Shown: positions 36,201-45,965 of the stretch, piece after piece | Layout: each line of letters starts with the position of its first letter | Position numbering within the stretch: position 1 is the stretch's first letter | Assembly: GCA_004352715.1 (NCBI GenBank) | Contig: SCFE01000040.1 | Span: 522,757 to 586,756, forward strand | From: Hofstenia miamia | Taxonomy: Eukaryota; Xenacoelomorpha; Acoela | DNA: 64,000 nt | Reading direction: 5' to 3' | Program-made: the position numbers and the translations under genes | The notes under the pieces: generated by a model | What the model was told of the DNA's origin: nothing | Seen by the model: the letters and a program-made list of their open reading frames with translations, nothing else | The model's database searches: none

Positions 36201-37346
36201 GATTTAGGAATAGCGTGGGCGTGATAGAAATTTCACTGTTCTGTTTATGTAATACATGCGGAGAGAGGTTTCAATATTTTCATTGTCAGTATTGGTTGAC
36301 AAACAAATTTTTAACATTTATTAGCATACATTTTCTTGCAAACTAATTTATTTCTGTACATAATTTTAGATGGCTGTCTAGCTTTTCACGTTGAATGAAA
36401 GCTTAAGGATTATCAGCATTTAAATTTGACTAAGGTATTGAGTGAATTCAATTAAAATTTTCATTCATGTGTAGAGCATTTTACAAAGAACGTTTAAAAC
36501 AGATTTTAAAAACGAAGAAAACCAATGTGGATGATGTGATATTACTTATACAAAACCATGCTTTCAAACACATAGAAGAAACATTTATGTTATGTATAAA
36601 AATACTTGGAGTGTAAGCCCAGTACTACACATAATTTTAAAATAGTGAATCTACGACGTGCATTTGATTAAAGAATATGCACAAACCGCTTGAAATGTTA
36701 AGTGTCCACAGATCCATGAGAGTGCCATGTCGATTGTTTCCCCCATAAACATAAATTGTATTGCCTACAGTACATACCGCATGACACCATCGATTTTTAG
36801 GCGCACCATTCCCGTTTTGTAGAACCGTACGATACCAACATTCGCTATCGCGCAAAACTTTTTGATCTAAAGTATTGAAGAATGATTAAATGGCTTTTTA
36901 GGAATATGTAAATGTAAAAGAGGAAAATACTCAAAGAATATTGTTATTAAACAAGCAAAATGTTTTTAGAATTTGGGAAATACATCTGGATTGCTAAATC
37001 CCTAAACCTAAAGAAAGAATGCAATAACAATTGCTGACTACATAACTTTAAGATTTAGAGAGTACATAAACATCAATTAAATAAACATTTAAACTGTATA
37101 TGGATATGAAGCGAAACAAATCAATGCGCATATTATGAAAGAAATCGAAGAACTATGAGGAAATATACCACTTAGCAGAAAAATAAGACAAAGTTAATTT
37201 TTGTTAAAATTGAATAAACCGAAACTAATGTAATAGTGCCATAACAATAAAGTGAAAGACATTACCTGGTTTGAAGCGAACTCTTGAAAACGGTATCTGG
37301 GCCTTAGCAAAAGAAACTAACTCAGCCACAGCGGTTGCATAAAATT
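23476..37346 (-). CDS. Kelch-repeat protein gene, 3' part (six exons)
   Basis: Exons in transcript order: 37346-37266, 36866-36687, 35971-35735, 30031-29837, 24311-24055, 23694-23476. All junctions are AG/GT. Exons start after the first codon base, except the last, which follows a phase-0 donor, and every join keeps one open frame to a TAG at 23476. The ~390 codons hold several kelch blades (each hydrophobic-GG, then D-L-W-x-F/Y-x6-W) and a non-kelch tail. Kelch blades form a beta-propeller that binds protein partners. The spacing recalls LZTR1-like or KLHDC-like proteins, but no BTB domain follows, so I do not name it. The 5' end is missing. Introns of about 4-6 kb are filled with mobile elements. 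Confidence 0.85.
24055..24311 (-). CDS. Kelch gene penultimate exon
   Basis: Acceptor CTTACAG, donor CAG|GTAGGC. Reads DLWCFSFEKERWNRK, the second half of a kelch blade, then a degenerate blade with cysteines (SGYCGCSIKEAF). 257 bp. Confidence 0.85.
24883..25087. mobile_element. hAT-type MITE, 205 bp
   Basis: Starts CAGAGCTGAACTC; the other end, inverted, is CAGAGGTGTACTC. Flanked by ATGTACAT (24875-24882) and TTGTACAT (25088-25095), an 8-bp duplication with one mismatch. Non-coding. Lies in a kelch-gene intron. Confidence 0.8.
25159..25485 (-). CDS. Small secreted cysteine-rich protein, intronless
   Basis: ATG at 25485, stop at 25159, 108 codons. The N-terminus (MIVTKYVIICTRLIVLSV) is a good signal peptide with likely cleavage near residue 23. 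A cysteine-rich core follows (C-x4-C-x10-C-x-C-x5-C-x10-C, including ECFCPENYAC), then an acidic, tyrosine-containing tail (EDEVDEREEDNDH). It lies wholly inside a kelch-gene intron on the same strand. The ORF is intact in a region where other frames are broken. I do not recognise the family; a secreted peptide or small ligand/inhibitor fold is possible. Expression is unproven. Confidence 0.55.
   Translation of the reverse strand: MIVTKYVIICTRLIVLSVNLAQSTVKVYNIADERDCQPNELCLSTKSKQFLECFCPENYACTASKTLVDAHCKLTVDNVRYEYFYFKEDEVDEREEDNDHFKDSSYEY
26155..27388 (+). pseudogene. Pogo/Tigger-like (DDE_1) transposase relic
   Basis: Plus-strand pieces in three frames. The early region ends near YPGYDFIR. 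NNDET-TLSDDPGNKKV lies at ~26495-26540 (first catalytic acid), HSKSNVSIMVCGEHE at ~26585, GDNLGSHFT at ~26770 (second acid), and NSTHLMQPFDVAVFRS at ~26855 (third region, STHLTQPLD in relatives). A C-terminal cysteine cluster (DLCNGCNSRFSEY...CGSCN...CMKC, 27247-27388) stays open in one frame. Several shifts and stops rule out activity. I found no inverted ends. It sits in a kelch-gene intron. Confidence 0.85.
27604..28125. mobile_element. MITE with 24-bp perfect inverted ends
   Basis: The left end TACCGTATTTACCCGTGTAT... (24 bp) is exactly the reverse complement of the right end. The duplication, if any, is TA. Just inside the ends, a GTTTGGGAG-containing motif occurs at both sides in the same orientation (27653-27664 and 28065-28075). 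No coding capacity. Superfamily not resolved. Confidence 0.85.
28962..29039. repeat. 38-bp tandem duplication
   Basis: The unit AAGAAAAGGTTCGCTACGTG... repeats exactly at a 38-bp offset. Confidence 0.9.
29127..29575 (-). mobile_element. Degraded LINE reverse-transcriptase fragment
   Basis: 29127-29180 is clearly related to the RT of the LINE at 17300-20420 (CATTTACTTTAACTCTCTG shared). Further up, the minus strand reads HLNMYNLLSNTQF, an RT motif, followed by breaks. Old, partial copy of that family inside a kelch intron. Confidence 0.8.
29837..30031 (-). CDS. Kelch gene exon
   Basis: Acceptor ATTTTAG, donor GGAG|GTGTGT. Encodes NLWIFGGFSEIFG, NELWSFDLLQNIW, then RHNHLATVYDNKMWIFGGE: one complete blade junction with two GG turns. 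195 bp, phase 1 at both ends. Confidence 0.9.
30324..31477 (-). pseudogene. LINE RT palm and C-terminal domain
   Basis: Frames 31477-31016 and 31193-30324 overlap at a shift. Motifs: ISKSFDRLPHS, SGAPQGSV, degenerate catalytic box VYVDETAIF, then a C-terminal domain ending with a Cys cluster (CDCPRC). Confidence 0.8.
31449..32785 (-). pseudogene. LINE endonuclease and RT fingers region
   Basis: Two overlapping frames (32785-32228 and 32240-31449) joined by a shift near 32235. Contains the endonuclease C-half and RT motifs up to NLPGRSTITNLLTLIENC. Confidence 0.8.
33576..35535 (+). mobile_element. 1,960-bp hAT transposon, perfect 8-bp target duplication
   Basis: Inverted ends are CAGGCTTTCCGTTTATTG and CAGTCTTTCCGTTTATTG. 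The 8-bp duplication CCTTCCCT is exact (33568-33575, 35536-35543). Dense subterminal CAATAATTG/TATTG motifs lie just inside both ends, as expected for transposase-binding repeats. Encodes a damaged transposase on the plus strand. Inserted in a kelch-gene intron, inside an older MITE. Confidence 0.95.
33899..35215 (+). pseudogene. hAT transposase, frame-broken
   Basis: Open segments 33899-34684 and 34597-35022, then further pieces to ~35215. An N-terminal BED-type zinc finger lies at ~33960-34090 (CKCGAK...HIRTMHPNY). The RNase-H-like core begins FGPMFDGWSEGTTHYVAVYA (~34370). RNDTRWSSTNLMIERYL at ~34585 is the hAT RW motif. A C-terminal dimerisation segment (TSNRVERLLSETKNIVRLN) lies at ~35120. 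The core is shortened between the first acid and the RW motif, and there are two or more shifts. Few mutations apart from these, so inactivation is fairly recent. Confidence 0.9.
35735..35971 (-). CDS. Kelch gene exon
   Basis: Acceptor TTTTAATAG, donor CTCAA|GTAAGT. Contains NHSLVYSQDGYIYVLGG, then YKFDVYLCSWIRMG and RQSHSTVVHSS: one full blade and the start of the next. 237 bp, phase 1 at both ends. Confidence 0.9.
36687..36866 (-). CDS. Kelch gene exon
   Basis: Acceptor ACTTTAG, donor AGCG|GTTTGT. Reads RWCHAVCTVGNTIYVYGG then TLMDLWTLNIS, a complete kelch blade. 180 bp. Confidence 0.9.
37266..37346 (-). CDS. Kelch gene upstream exon
   Basis: Acceptor CTGTTTTAG, donor CCAG|GTAATG. Encodes FYATAVAELVSFAKAQIPF, not kelch-like. 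Its last base plus AT of the next exon gives an Asp codon, keeping frame. 81 bp. Most upstream exon I can join with confidence. Confidence 0.65.
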
Positions 37347-38248
37347 CTAAAACAGTTATTCTCTTCAAAATAGCGTAAAAAAATAAATGCATTTAACTCA
37401 ATGCTACTTCTAAATAAATATCCACTGCACGCACCTGTTGGCAAGGCTTCTCAATGCAATTTCTTTAACAAATATAAGAGGTTAAATGATTTATAAATAT
37501 AATATTCGCACATTGCCAACTATCAAGCAATGCATTCTAAAGAATTTTGTGTTCAATACAAGTTCTAAATATACAAAACGGAATAAAGAAAATTTTTAAA
37601 ATTAATAAAATTTTTTTCAACGAATAATGAACAAAACGCAATTTCCCTGATAATATTAGCAAACCAAAGTGAATATTAAACCAACCAATTAATTTTGCTT
37701 AATTAAAACCAATTAGGCAAAACGATCCAATTTATTAATGCATAATGAATTTTCTAAGTGTATAAGAACAGTAGAGAAAATCTATCACAAAAATATTGAT
37801 AGAATTCAATTATGCATTGTTCACCTTTATCTATTACTATTCTCAATAAAATTTGTGTTAAATCAATAAATTTTAATATTATAATTACATAACTTAATTT
37901 TCAAATTAATTTTTTAAAATTAGAGATAACTCCATAATAGCAGATCATACCATTAGTTCTACACTAAGTTTGATTACATTGCGCAATATAGGCCTGATCA
38001 GCTGACTGACATTCAAAGAAGAGAAAACAACATTAATAAATAACACACATGAAATTTTTTGTTAAGTAATATCTATTTTGTGAAAAAATTTTCATACTAT
38101 ATTATACAAATTAATGCAATTATAAGTAAATTTACAAACAACCGTAGATAGAAATATTGTCTGTTTACATGAATAGATATTTGTGCACAATATGCTGTTA
38201 TATATTTAACTGTAAAATATCTTAAATTTTTTAATAACATGGACTCAC

Positions 38249-38376
38249 AGCAACCATTGATCAGGTGGTATTGATTATTGATTACCATCAATGCTAAAGG
38301 AATCGAAATGGTATCCAAAGTGAATTCGAAATATTCATGCTTATATAAATTGAATGCGAATACGTCTATTGTTGAT
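38249..38376 (-). CDS. Possible further upstream kelch exon
   Basis: The minus strand reads DVFAFNLYKHEYFEFT then LALMVINNQYHLING, which has the strand pattern of a kelch blade. It ends at a good donor (TGCT|GTGAGTCC), and a possible acceptor AG lies at 38377-38378. Joined directly to the exon at 37346 it would make a TAA stop, so another exon, another donor or loss of function is required. Confidence 0.4.
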
Positions 38377-39034
38377 CTTAAACATCATCTTAAAAAAATT
38401 GTGATGATCGGGATTCTTTCAAAGCGATATATATTCAAATAGATCAATGATTTTTACTGATTTCTAGGCAAGTAGTTTATAATCCGTTGGATAAAGAAAT
38501 TTTCACTATATGGTAAAATTAAATCGATTTTTTAAAAAATATATTTTCAACTATTTTCTCAAGCTGTTTGACAAGCACTCATTAATAATGTTTTAAACGA
38601 ATTTGTGAAGATAACCATTCTGATAAAATTTTCAAAATTATATCTAATGATTGTGTTATGTTTTTGTATTTGATATTCGATCACTGAGAACCCTGATTGT
38701 TTCATTTTAGTGTAGATCTTGAAAATATGGTGAAGAAATGAATGTAAAAACTACCAATAGAATCTCATTTTGGAACATCTGTAAGAGCCCTACAACTTAA
38801 ACTTAAAATATTTAACAAAGGACTAAACACCAATTTTCCAATTCACGACTACATTCGAGAACATTAAATTTCATCCATAGTTTATAAATATAACAGTTAC
38901 TAATGTCAAACCGGGACATTTTAGATATGAAATATTAAGATAATGAAAGTTCTTCACAAAAAAACAAAAAGAAAAAAATTAGTTCAATAAGCATTTAAAG
39001 CATGAACGGTTGGTAAAAATTGTATTATTTATAT

Positions 39035-40141
39035 ACACGCGCGAGTGTAATAGTCGGCTTACTGTCCATTATTAGAATAACTAAGCGTGATAAGGATATT
39101 TTTTCAAGTACAATTCACAACAAAAGCGTGATGTACAATACAATTACTATGAAAAATTGATGCATTTTGATTGTACTTCAGTTGGAGCAACTGATAACTT
39201 GTTCAAAGTTACCCACAATGAGAAAACAAAATAGTCATTTATATAAAACGAATATAGTTATGTTAATGCAATTACATCTCCTTGAAATTTAACTTGTACA
39301 AATACATGTAAAATTATAATTCGTAAACCCTATGAGAAAAAAATATGAAACGATGCTCTTGCGTGTTGTATGTTCTAAAGAAAGAGCAATATTTCAAAAG
39401 AATAAGAAATTTCCAAATTGCAAAACAATTTGCAAAAACACTATCCTGACCACACATTAATTGAGAAACAATATCATGTGATTGTGTTTTCTTCAAATTA
39501 CTGCACAATTTATATGGATAAATATCTTATCCAGATTAGTTTAGCTGATAAAAACCCTGTCACATTTTCACTAATGAACACTTAACGATTCAATTAAATC
39601 AAAGCAAAATCACTATTAAATTACCATTCACCGGCTTTGCATCTCATTACGTTAAAAGCATATTCGGATTTGAAATAATCAATAAACAAAAATATATATT
39701 TGTAATGTAAAAATATAGAAAATCTACCTTACACTTAATTTGCGTCATACCAAGGTATTGGCCTAGTTTTAGTCATTTGTAGGACCCGCTTTCGTACAAT
39801 ATAGTCTAAAGCAGTTGTTGCGCTACGGGTTTCGTCAGTGAACTCTTGTTTTTCGTCAATGAAATGTAAAGTAGCTGCTACACATTGATGTTTTGCGCTC
39901 TGCTTGTCCTTCAATATCTTCAAAGGCGCAATGCGGTCTTTCACTACATTGCGAGGCAATTATTGCGTAAGCGAAACCTTTCAGACAACATTTTAGAAAA
40001 TTCCGTAATGGGTACGGTCACTCAACGCGCGACACGTACGTGAAGCAAAATAAGCAATTCCGTCAGCAACAACACACGCGCGAGTGTAATAGTCGGCTTA
40101 CTGTCCATTATTAGCATATAAGCGTGATAAGGATTTTTTTT
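39035..40141. repeat. Pair of ~68-bp direct repeats 1.04 kb apart
   Basis: 39035-39105 and 40074-40141 share ACACGCGCGAGTGTAATAGT and the following ~45 bases with few changes. Each copy starts with the near-palindrome ACACGCGCGAGTGT. The intervening DNA includes the open frame at 39735-39959. Confidence 0.85.
39735..39959 (-). other. Coding-like frame of 75 codons, unknown
   Basis: GC is near 43% in a 30% background. The frame opens after a stop without an ATG. It reads KDRIAPLKILKDKQSAKHQC and onwards, with balanced charged residues, and ends at TAA. A weak acceptor (CAATGTAG) at ~39943 would make it a terminal exon. It lies between the two 68-bp direct repeats. Family unknown. Confidence 0.3.
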
Positions 40142-40656
40142 AAATTAAAAGAATACATTGCGAAAAAATGCTGGACATGTTTTCCGACGAGACAAAGTAG
40201 CATTGATAAAACAGTAAGATGTTTTTTTAATTATTTACAGTGAAAACATGGCTATATATATTTCTAACTGCTTTGCTTCGATAATCATTAAACAAGTTTA
40301 ACATAAAATATACCTCTTTAGCAAATAAATTGAGTTCATGTTCTAAAGAATGAGTAAATTTGCGCAAATTCATTTACACAAAGGAGATATTTCAAAAACC
40401 GCCTGCTAAATAAACTAATTTTTTCATAAAAATAGTGCCATGATTGCATCTGAATCGTAATATTCTAAAATACTAAAAGGTGCATTAAAACCTTGTTAAA
40501 ATTTTCTCAAATTTGCAATCAATAATTTGCTGGTTTATAACATATTAGTGAAAAATGCATTAGTGAAGATAATAGATGTGAACATTGAATTATTGAATAA
40601 AACTAATTAAAACTTAATTATACTTGCTTTTTTGGTAAGTGTACATAGAGCGGATA
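40142..40656. other. AT-rich DNA
   Basis: No gene recognised. Confidence 0.5.
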
Positions 40657-40657
40657 C

Positions 40658-40874
40658 TCTCTTCAAAATTCAAGCAAAAGAAGCCACCCATTTTTGAAAC
40701 CAAAATCGTTATAAAAGGTAGGCCAAATTTTAACGATTGGTGATATTTCAAATATTTATTTTTCTNTCTCTTCAAAATTCAAGCAAAAGAAGCCACCCAT
40801 TTTTGAAACCAAAATCGTTATAAAAGGTAGGCCAAATTTTAATGATTGGTGATATTTCAAATATTTATTTTTCT
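40658..40874. repeat. 108-bp duplication around a single N
   Basis: 40658-40765 and 40767-40874 are identical except for one base, and only an N (40766) separates them. This is the pattern of two overlapping contig ends joined without merging. Confidence 0.9.
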
Positions 40875-41815
40875 TTTTATATCCAGTATGTTTTTATGGT
40901 GCTATATGATTCATTTGGCTGATTTGTAGCCATCCAGAACATCGATAACAACCGTAAATAATTTTAGAGGAGTGAAGTTCACTTATTTTTTTAAATTCTG
41001 GCGGAAGGAAAGTGAGAAATTCAAGTGAACTAATTCTACCACACTTTTCTTATTTTACATGAACATGTGAAAAGGTGGAAGATCTCAACGGGATCAAAGA
41101 TTCATAATCGTTGCTTTCAAGCAAATTTAAATCCCTATAACCTGTTTTTCAAAGCAATTTTACACAGCAGCTAGAAAATTTGCTAAGGGTGGAAAAAATA
41201 TAAAAAATAAATAAAAATTATATATTGTTACAAAAATTATTAACTAGAAATTGCAAATGCTACAGGAATTTTGGGGCAGCGATAGTAGTAACGTTAATAA
41301 ATAGAGAAGAGAAAATTAAAATACTTAATTACAATGATTAGTTGCAGATTATCAGATCAAAACAAAGAACTCGTTTAGCGTCTCAAATCCTTTAATATTT
41401 AATAACACTGCTCACCAGTATGATACATTTTCATATCAATACCTTTTTGCGACAATATATACTGTTGAGCTACACGTGGACCCCTCTTATCCAAAACTTA
41501 AATAAGATATCAGTAAGCTCGTCCCAGTTTTTCATTTTTTCTTTACAACTTTTTTCCTATATAGTGAAAGTACAATAATGGTACTCTAAGTATTGAATAC
41601 TGTATAGAATAGATATTTAAACAATTGTTTACCTAGCACTCAAATGCATTGATGAGCTCACATTTAAATTTTCAAATAAGCTTCTTGGAGAAGCTGCGAT
41701 TAGCTATTATTTGAGTATTATTCTGCAGTCAAAAGTAAGCTGTCACAATAAATTAGAAACTCATTTCACTCTGAAATGAATTATGACTGCATCGCATTAT
41801 ATCATTATATGATGA
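40875..41815. other. AT-rich DNA
   Basis: No supported gene. Confidence 0.5.
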
Positions 41816-41829
41816 AATGAATAAAACTC

Positions 41830-42407
41830 AAAGTTGGAAGCCAAACACAATTCTATGAGGTTATATTGGGAGTACCACAAGGTGGTTCCATGAGTGGACT
41901 TCTCCTTACAGAATATAGTAAGATGCATTATCTTAATCTAAGGGAGGTGTTATTAGTAAATACTCAGATTATAAATTTCTTAAAAGTTGTAGACAAGATT
42001 GTAACATTTTCTAAGAACAAAAATTTGTAATTGAATGCGGAAACGTCAAATGAACTGGTTTTTTTTCATCGGGTTGTTGGAGATCTTGAACTCATTAAAA
42101 TATTCAAGGAAAGCAACCTGTTAATCAATGGAGTATCCTCGTTGAAACTAGGTCTGTTCATCAATAGATATATTGTGGAAGTAATTAAAAAGACAAATAC
42201 TAATGTCCGAAGCTCTTCTTTTTTTCTAAATTCAATCTCGGTGATAAGTCATATATTTTGACTCAACATATGCCGCGGAAGTTTGGGTCCCCGGGCATTC
42301 TCAGCGTAGAAAACAGCGCACTGGTTTCACATTTTGAAAAAGCGACTATTCTCCGGATATTTAATAAATCCTTTCAGAAAAAATTTATGCATGCGTCGAA
42401 GAGAATT
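41830..42407 (+). mobile_element. Old plus-strand LINE RT relic, left part
   Basis: Plus-strand RT traces: VILGVPQGGSMSGLLL (~41865), TQIINFLKVVDKIVTF (~41960), NAETSNELVFFHR (~42035) and a post-RT GPRAFSA (~42285). The catalytic YADD is lost. The relic appears to resume at ~45970 beyond a younger LINE. Confidence 0.7.
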
Positions 42408-42746
42408 ACAACAACAACAACAACAACAAAAGTCTAAATTAAAGATTCATACAAGAAGGAATCCATATCTACAAATATCGTAAATAGCGGTTGGGAAAAA
42501 TTGACAATCCCCATTCAGTCCGTGCCTTTTGGCACAATGGCAATCGGGCTCTCAGTCCTGCGAATGAGTATGTCGTACGGCAAGGAATAATGTCTTTAAG
42601 AGGATGATCGTCATTCCGTATAACATTCTCATAAAGCCTCTAGTCTTTGTCTTTGATTATGCTCGTATAAGTATGGATAATACCAAGCTTTACAGCGCGT
42701 TTTTGAACTATGTCAATATGACTCACGTTGCACTGCTTTCACCGCC

Positions 42747-44996
42747 CTAAACTGTAGCTCCGTAAGTTAAAACTGGCAGGACAATTGTGTCATATAGATA
42801 TTGCAGTTCATCAGCCCTAAGACCTTTATGTTTGAGCTTCCGGAGTAAGTAAACCAACGAAAGTCCCTTCTTTGATTTTTCAACGATGTGTGTCTTAAAA
42901 CCGAACTTTGAGTCAAATCGCACTCCAAGAAGTTTCATGTCCACGACTCTAGGTATCCCATATATTTCACAAGGGGGTTGGACAGATCGCGCAAATTGTA
43001 AAACTATTTCATGGGATTTTTCACTACAGATAACAAACTGGTTCCTCTGACACCAGTGGAGGATATGGTCGATACCAAGTTGGGCATGATCTATATTGCC
43101 ACGCCCGGCAAAGCATGGGGTTTTGTCGTCTGCAAATTTAACCATGGCTGCATCAGGAATATCTTCAATGTCGAGTTCAGCCGTACCCACGCTAAACATG
43201 AATGGACCTCCGACGGTCCCCTGTGGTACGCCCTGATTTACATATTTAACGGTCGATGATGAATCCTTAAAAGTCACATAGAAGCCCCTTCCAGAGAGAA
43301 AATCAGCGCACCAGTTGATCACGTAGGGGTTAATTTGAGGTCGCACTTTGGCAAGACCACTTATCACCAGGCTGTGTTGAATCTTATCAAATGCCTTGGA
43401 TAAATCTAAGGAGATAATCCGAACATATTCATAGCCTTTCTTATAGAAATCGCTACAATAATTTTGCAATCTAATTAGCGCCGCTTCTGGGGATCCGTTC
43501 TGCCTGAATCCAAATTGGGTTTTCGGAAGCCACTTATTGTAACTGGATTTCACAAACTTGTGATAAACTAATCGTTCGAAGATCCTGGATATAATGTTGG
43601 TAATCGAAACAGGCCTCATATTCTGAGGACCAGGCGGCTTTCCTGGCTTGGGAATTGGCGACACACGAGAGAGTTTGAACTTTCGTGGTAAGACTTGCTC
43701 ACGAAGCGACCGGTTAAAGAGATCCATCAACGGTACTGCTAGGTTGTGTGCATTGTCCTTGAGAACCCACGCGGGAATACCGTCCGGTCCTGGAGCAGTC
43801 TTGTGGACTGAACAGAGAGCACTATAGACTTCATGAAGCGTAAACTCAGGTGGAGAATGGCCGTCATTAACAAGTTGCGTGAGTGTCGTGTAGTTAGTCG
43901 TTGTAAATATATCTGCAAAATAATTTGCCAAGTCTTTTGCACTAGGACCGTTTTGAATATCGTTCGCTGGGCACTGAGTTGTTGGTTTAACCGTGTCCTT
44001 TACAAAATCCCACCAGCTGGAGGTCCCTCTATTACCCCTCCTCTGCATGTTTTGGAACATAACTTGGTGGATACGCCTAGTAATTGCATCTGCATCTGTC
44101 ACTCGTTTTTTCCTATGTAAGTAGTGTCTCCGTCGGATTAACGTCTTCAGCAGCGGGGACATAAAAACAGGTTCGTCGGAGCGCATGGTGACAGTCCGTT
44201 TTGGGCAATAGGTATCAAGCATGTGCATTACGGAATCAGTTAGAAAATCAGTGGCTTCATTTATATCCTGTATTGCTTCAATCTGCTCAAAGTCGTACAG
44301 GTCCATTGCAATATTAAATGCATGTCGCTTGTGCTCTCGCTGATCTCTCATAACACAGATTCTCCGTTGGGGCTTGACACTCTCAAGTGGTTCACATAAA
44401 ACAGCAAGATGATCCGTTGTCAATGTCGTAGCTACAGTGGAGACTTTCCTAAACATCATGCTTGCAACTAGCACTCGGTCTAATTTAGACGTGCCTCTTG
44501 TGCGTTCCCATGTGCATTCTTGTAGAATGGTCTGCTGTAGCAAATTGTCGACGTCAAAGTCGTTAAAATCCCCACATATAACAAAATCTATGTTTTTCTT
44601 TTCTTCAAGCAGTTTATCCATGGAATTTACAATAAGGCTGCACAGATTCCCTTAGCGATTAAGTGCAGGCGGGTAGTACAACACGCAAAAAGCAGTTCTC
44701 CCTACCACAAACCAGAGCAGTTCGAAGTCGCTTGATTCGGATTTAAGGACACGTTCACAAACTAGAAAGTCTTTGATATATACACAGACCCCACCTCCAA
44801 TCGTCTTATTCGAGTTTTGTACATTTCTGTCTTGTCGCAGGCATTGGTAATTGGGGATGTAAACAAAGGCATCGTCGACGTCATTTGTATACCAAGTCTC
44901 AGTAACCATACAAACATCAACATTAAGAGCAATAATGTCAGCCTCGAGGTGCATTAATGCATTCGGCTTTTTTAACGATCTGGCGTTTACTAACAT
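42747..44996 (-). pseudogene. LINE ORF2: endonuclease-reverse transcriptase, lightly broken
   Basis: 44996-44652 carries the endonuclease N-half (MVTETWY, GGGVCVYIKDF) and ends at an in-frame stop (R-stop near 44652). 44621-42747 continues with ICGDFNDFD, LTTDHLAVL, then RT motifs GPDGIPAWVL, SPIPKPGKP, TQFGFRQNGSPEAAL, LDLSKAFDKIQHS, NQGVPQGTVGGPF, catalytic KFADDKTPCF and LLGVRFDSKFG. After the stop at 42747 the C-terminal domain continues in another frame to ~42480 (HIDIVQKRAVKLGIIHTY). Two or three lesions inactivate an otherwise full-length polyprotein. Confidence 0.9.
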
Positions 44997-45017
44997 GACA
45001 CGAGGTGCCGTATGTAG

Positions 45018-45911
45018 TCACAAAGGTACAACCTCGTTGTCCCTGTACAGCTTCATATCACGGATACGAAGTGATCTTCTGTCCACTCCTTGTTGTATCA
45101 TTTCTTTGCGTTTCTTCAATAACGAATTTTCTACACTCCGCTCCTCCTCAGTCAATTGCCTGCGTACGTACACATTTCCGTATTCCAAATCGCCCTTTAA
45201 CTTGTATCCAGCTGCAGTAAGGAGTTTCGCATCCCATATATTGCTCATCGTTACGAGCACCGGTCGCGGTCTGCGTGCTTGATCTGTGCTATTTGACGGT
45301 TTATATTTCCCAATTCGTTGGATGTTGGCAAGCTGGCCAGTTACACCCAGGCGATTGCACAATTTTGACACAGCGGCATGCTCATTCTCCAGGACTTCCT
45401 TGTATTCACCTTGGGCTTCGGGCAAACCAGCAATAAACACAGTCTTCTGGAACTGGTCGTCTGTCTTTTCGCGTCTTTTGATAGTAGGCTCTAAACCTTC
45501 CCGATTTACCCTATGCACTGTAACTGGTTGTACCTGCGTCCCCATAGCCTCTTGCACAGTCTTTGACACAGTTTGTACTATTTCGCGCTTAAATTGGACA
45601 CTATCTATTTCCGAGAAAAAGATTTTTCGTGGTGCTTTCAAACATTGCTCGCATACAAATAACAGGGAAGGAACATCTTTCACCATCATAAACAAATCGT
45701 TATTAATATTTGCACATGTAGCGTGGATCCAACTTTGGCATCTTTCGCAGCAAACCCAGTTAAGTTCCGCATCGCCATGTTCCCTGCAGATGCTGCACAA
45801 GTCGTTTTCGTCGGGTGGAGGATCTGTGTCTCTCGCAGAACCACGTCGTCCAGTTGCCATGTTGTTTGGGGCGGGTTGTCGCCCACCCCGCTTTCCTCCT
45901 CGAACCACCAT
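45018..45911 (-). CDS. LINE ORF1 protein with PHD finger (intact)
   Basis: 297 codons from ATG 45911. Residues ~37-88 form a C4HC3 PHD-type zinc finger (LCSIC...CCERCQSWIHATC...CEQC). Residues ~150-260 contain KTVFIAGLPEAQGEY and PRPVLVTMSN, resembling the nucleic-acid-binding ORF1 module of LINEs. A charged tail with EEERSVENSLLKKRKEM follows. PHD-containing ORF1 proteins are known in CR1-group elements. It would bind the element's RNA to form the retrotransposition particle. The reading frame has no break, but the partner ORF2 does. Confidence 0.85.
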   Translation of the reverse strand: MVVRGGKRGGRQPAPNNMATGRRGSARDTDPPPDENDLCSICREHGDAELNWVCCERCQSWIHATCANINNDLFMMVKDVPSLLFVCEQCLKAPRKIFFSEIDSVQFKREIVQTVSKTVQEAMGTQVQPVTVHRVNREGLEPTIKRREKTDDQFQKTVFIAGLPEAQGEYKEVLENEHAAVSKLCNRLGVTGQLANIQRIGKYKPSNSTDQARRPRPVLVTMSNIWDAKLLTAAGYKLKGDLEYGNVYVRRQLTEEERSVENSLLKKRKEMIQQGVDRRSLRIRDMKLYRDNEVVPL

Positions 45912-45965
45912 TCGATATGAAAACCTAATTAAACAGTATAATAAACAGGCAAATTAGCGACTGCA

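Larger units (their letters stand above)
42408..45965 (-). mobile_element. CR1-like LINE with PHD-finger ORF1 and (TTG)n tail
   Basis: Two minus-strand ORFs: ORF1 at 45911-45018, and ORF2 from ~44996 to ~42480 with two breaks. The 3' end passes into a (CAA/TTG)n run at 42408-42430. Noticeably richer in G+C than its neighbours. Length about 3.55 kb, close to complete. It lies inside an older LINE relic on the other strand. Confidence 0.9.

Noticed and set aside
37433-37462. Possible micro-exon ending CCAACAG|GTGCGTGC
   Set aside because: None of its three frames fits the phase needed by the next kelch exon without a stop.
43011-45957. Plus-strand frames of 65-223 codons
   Set aside because: Shadows of the CR1-like LINE ORF1 and ORF2 on the minus strand.
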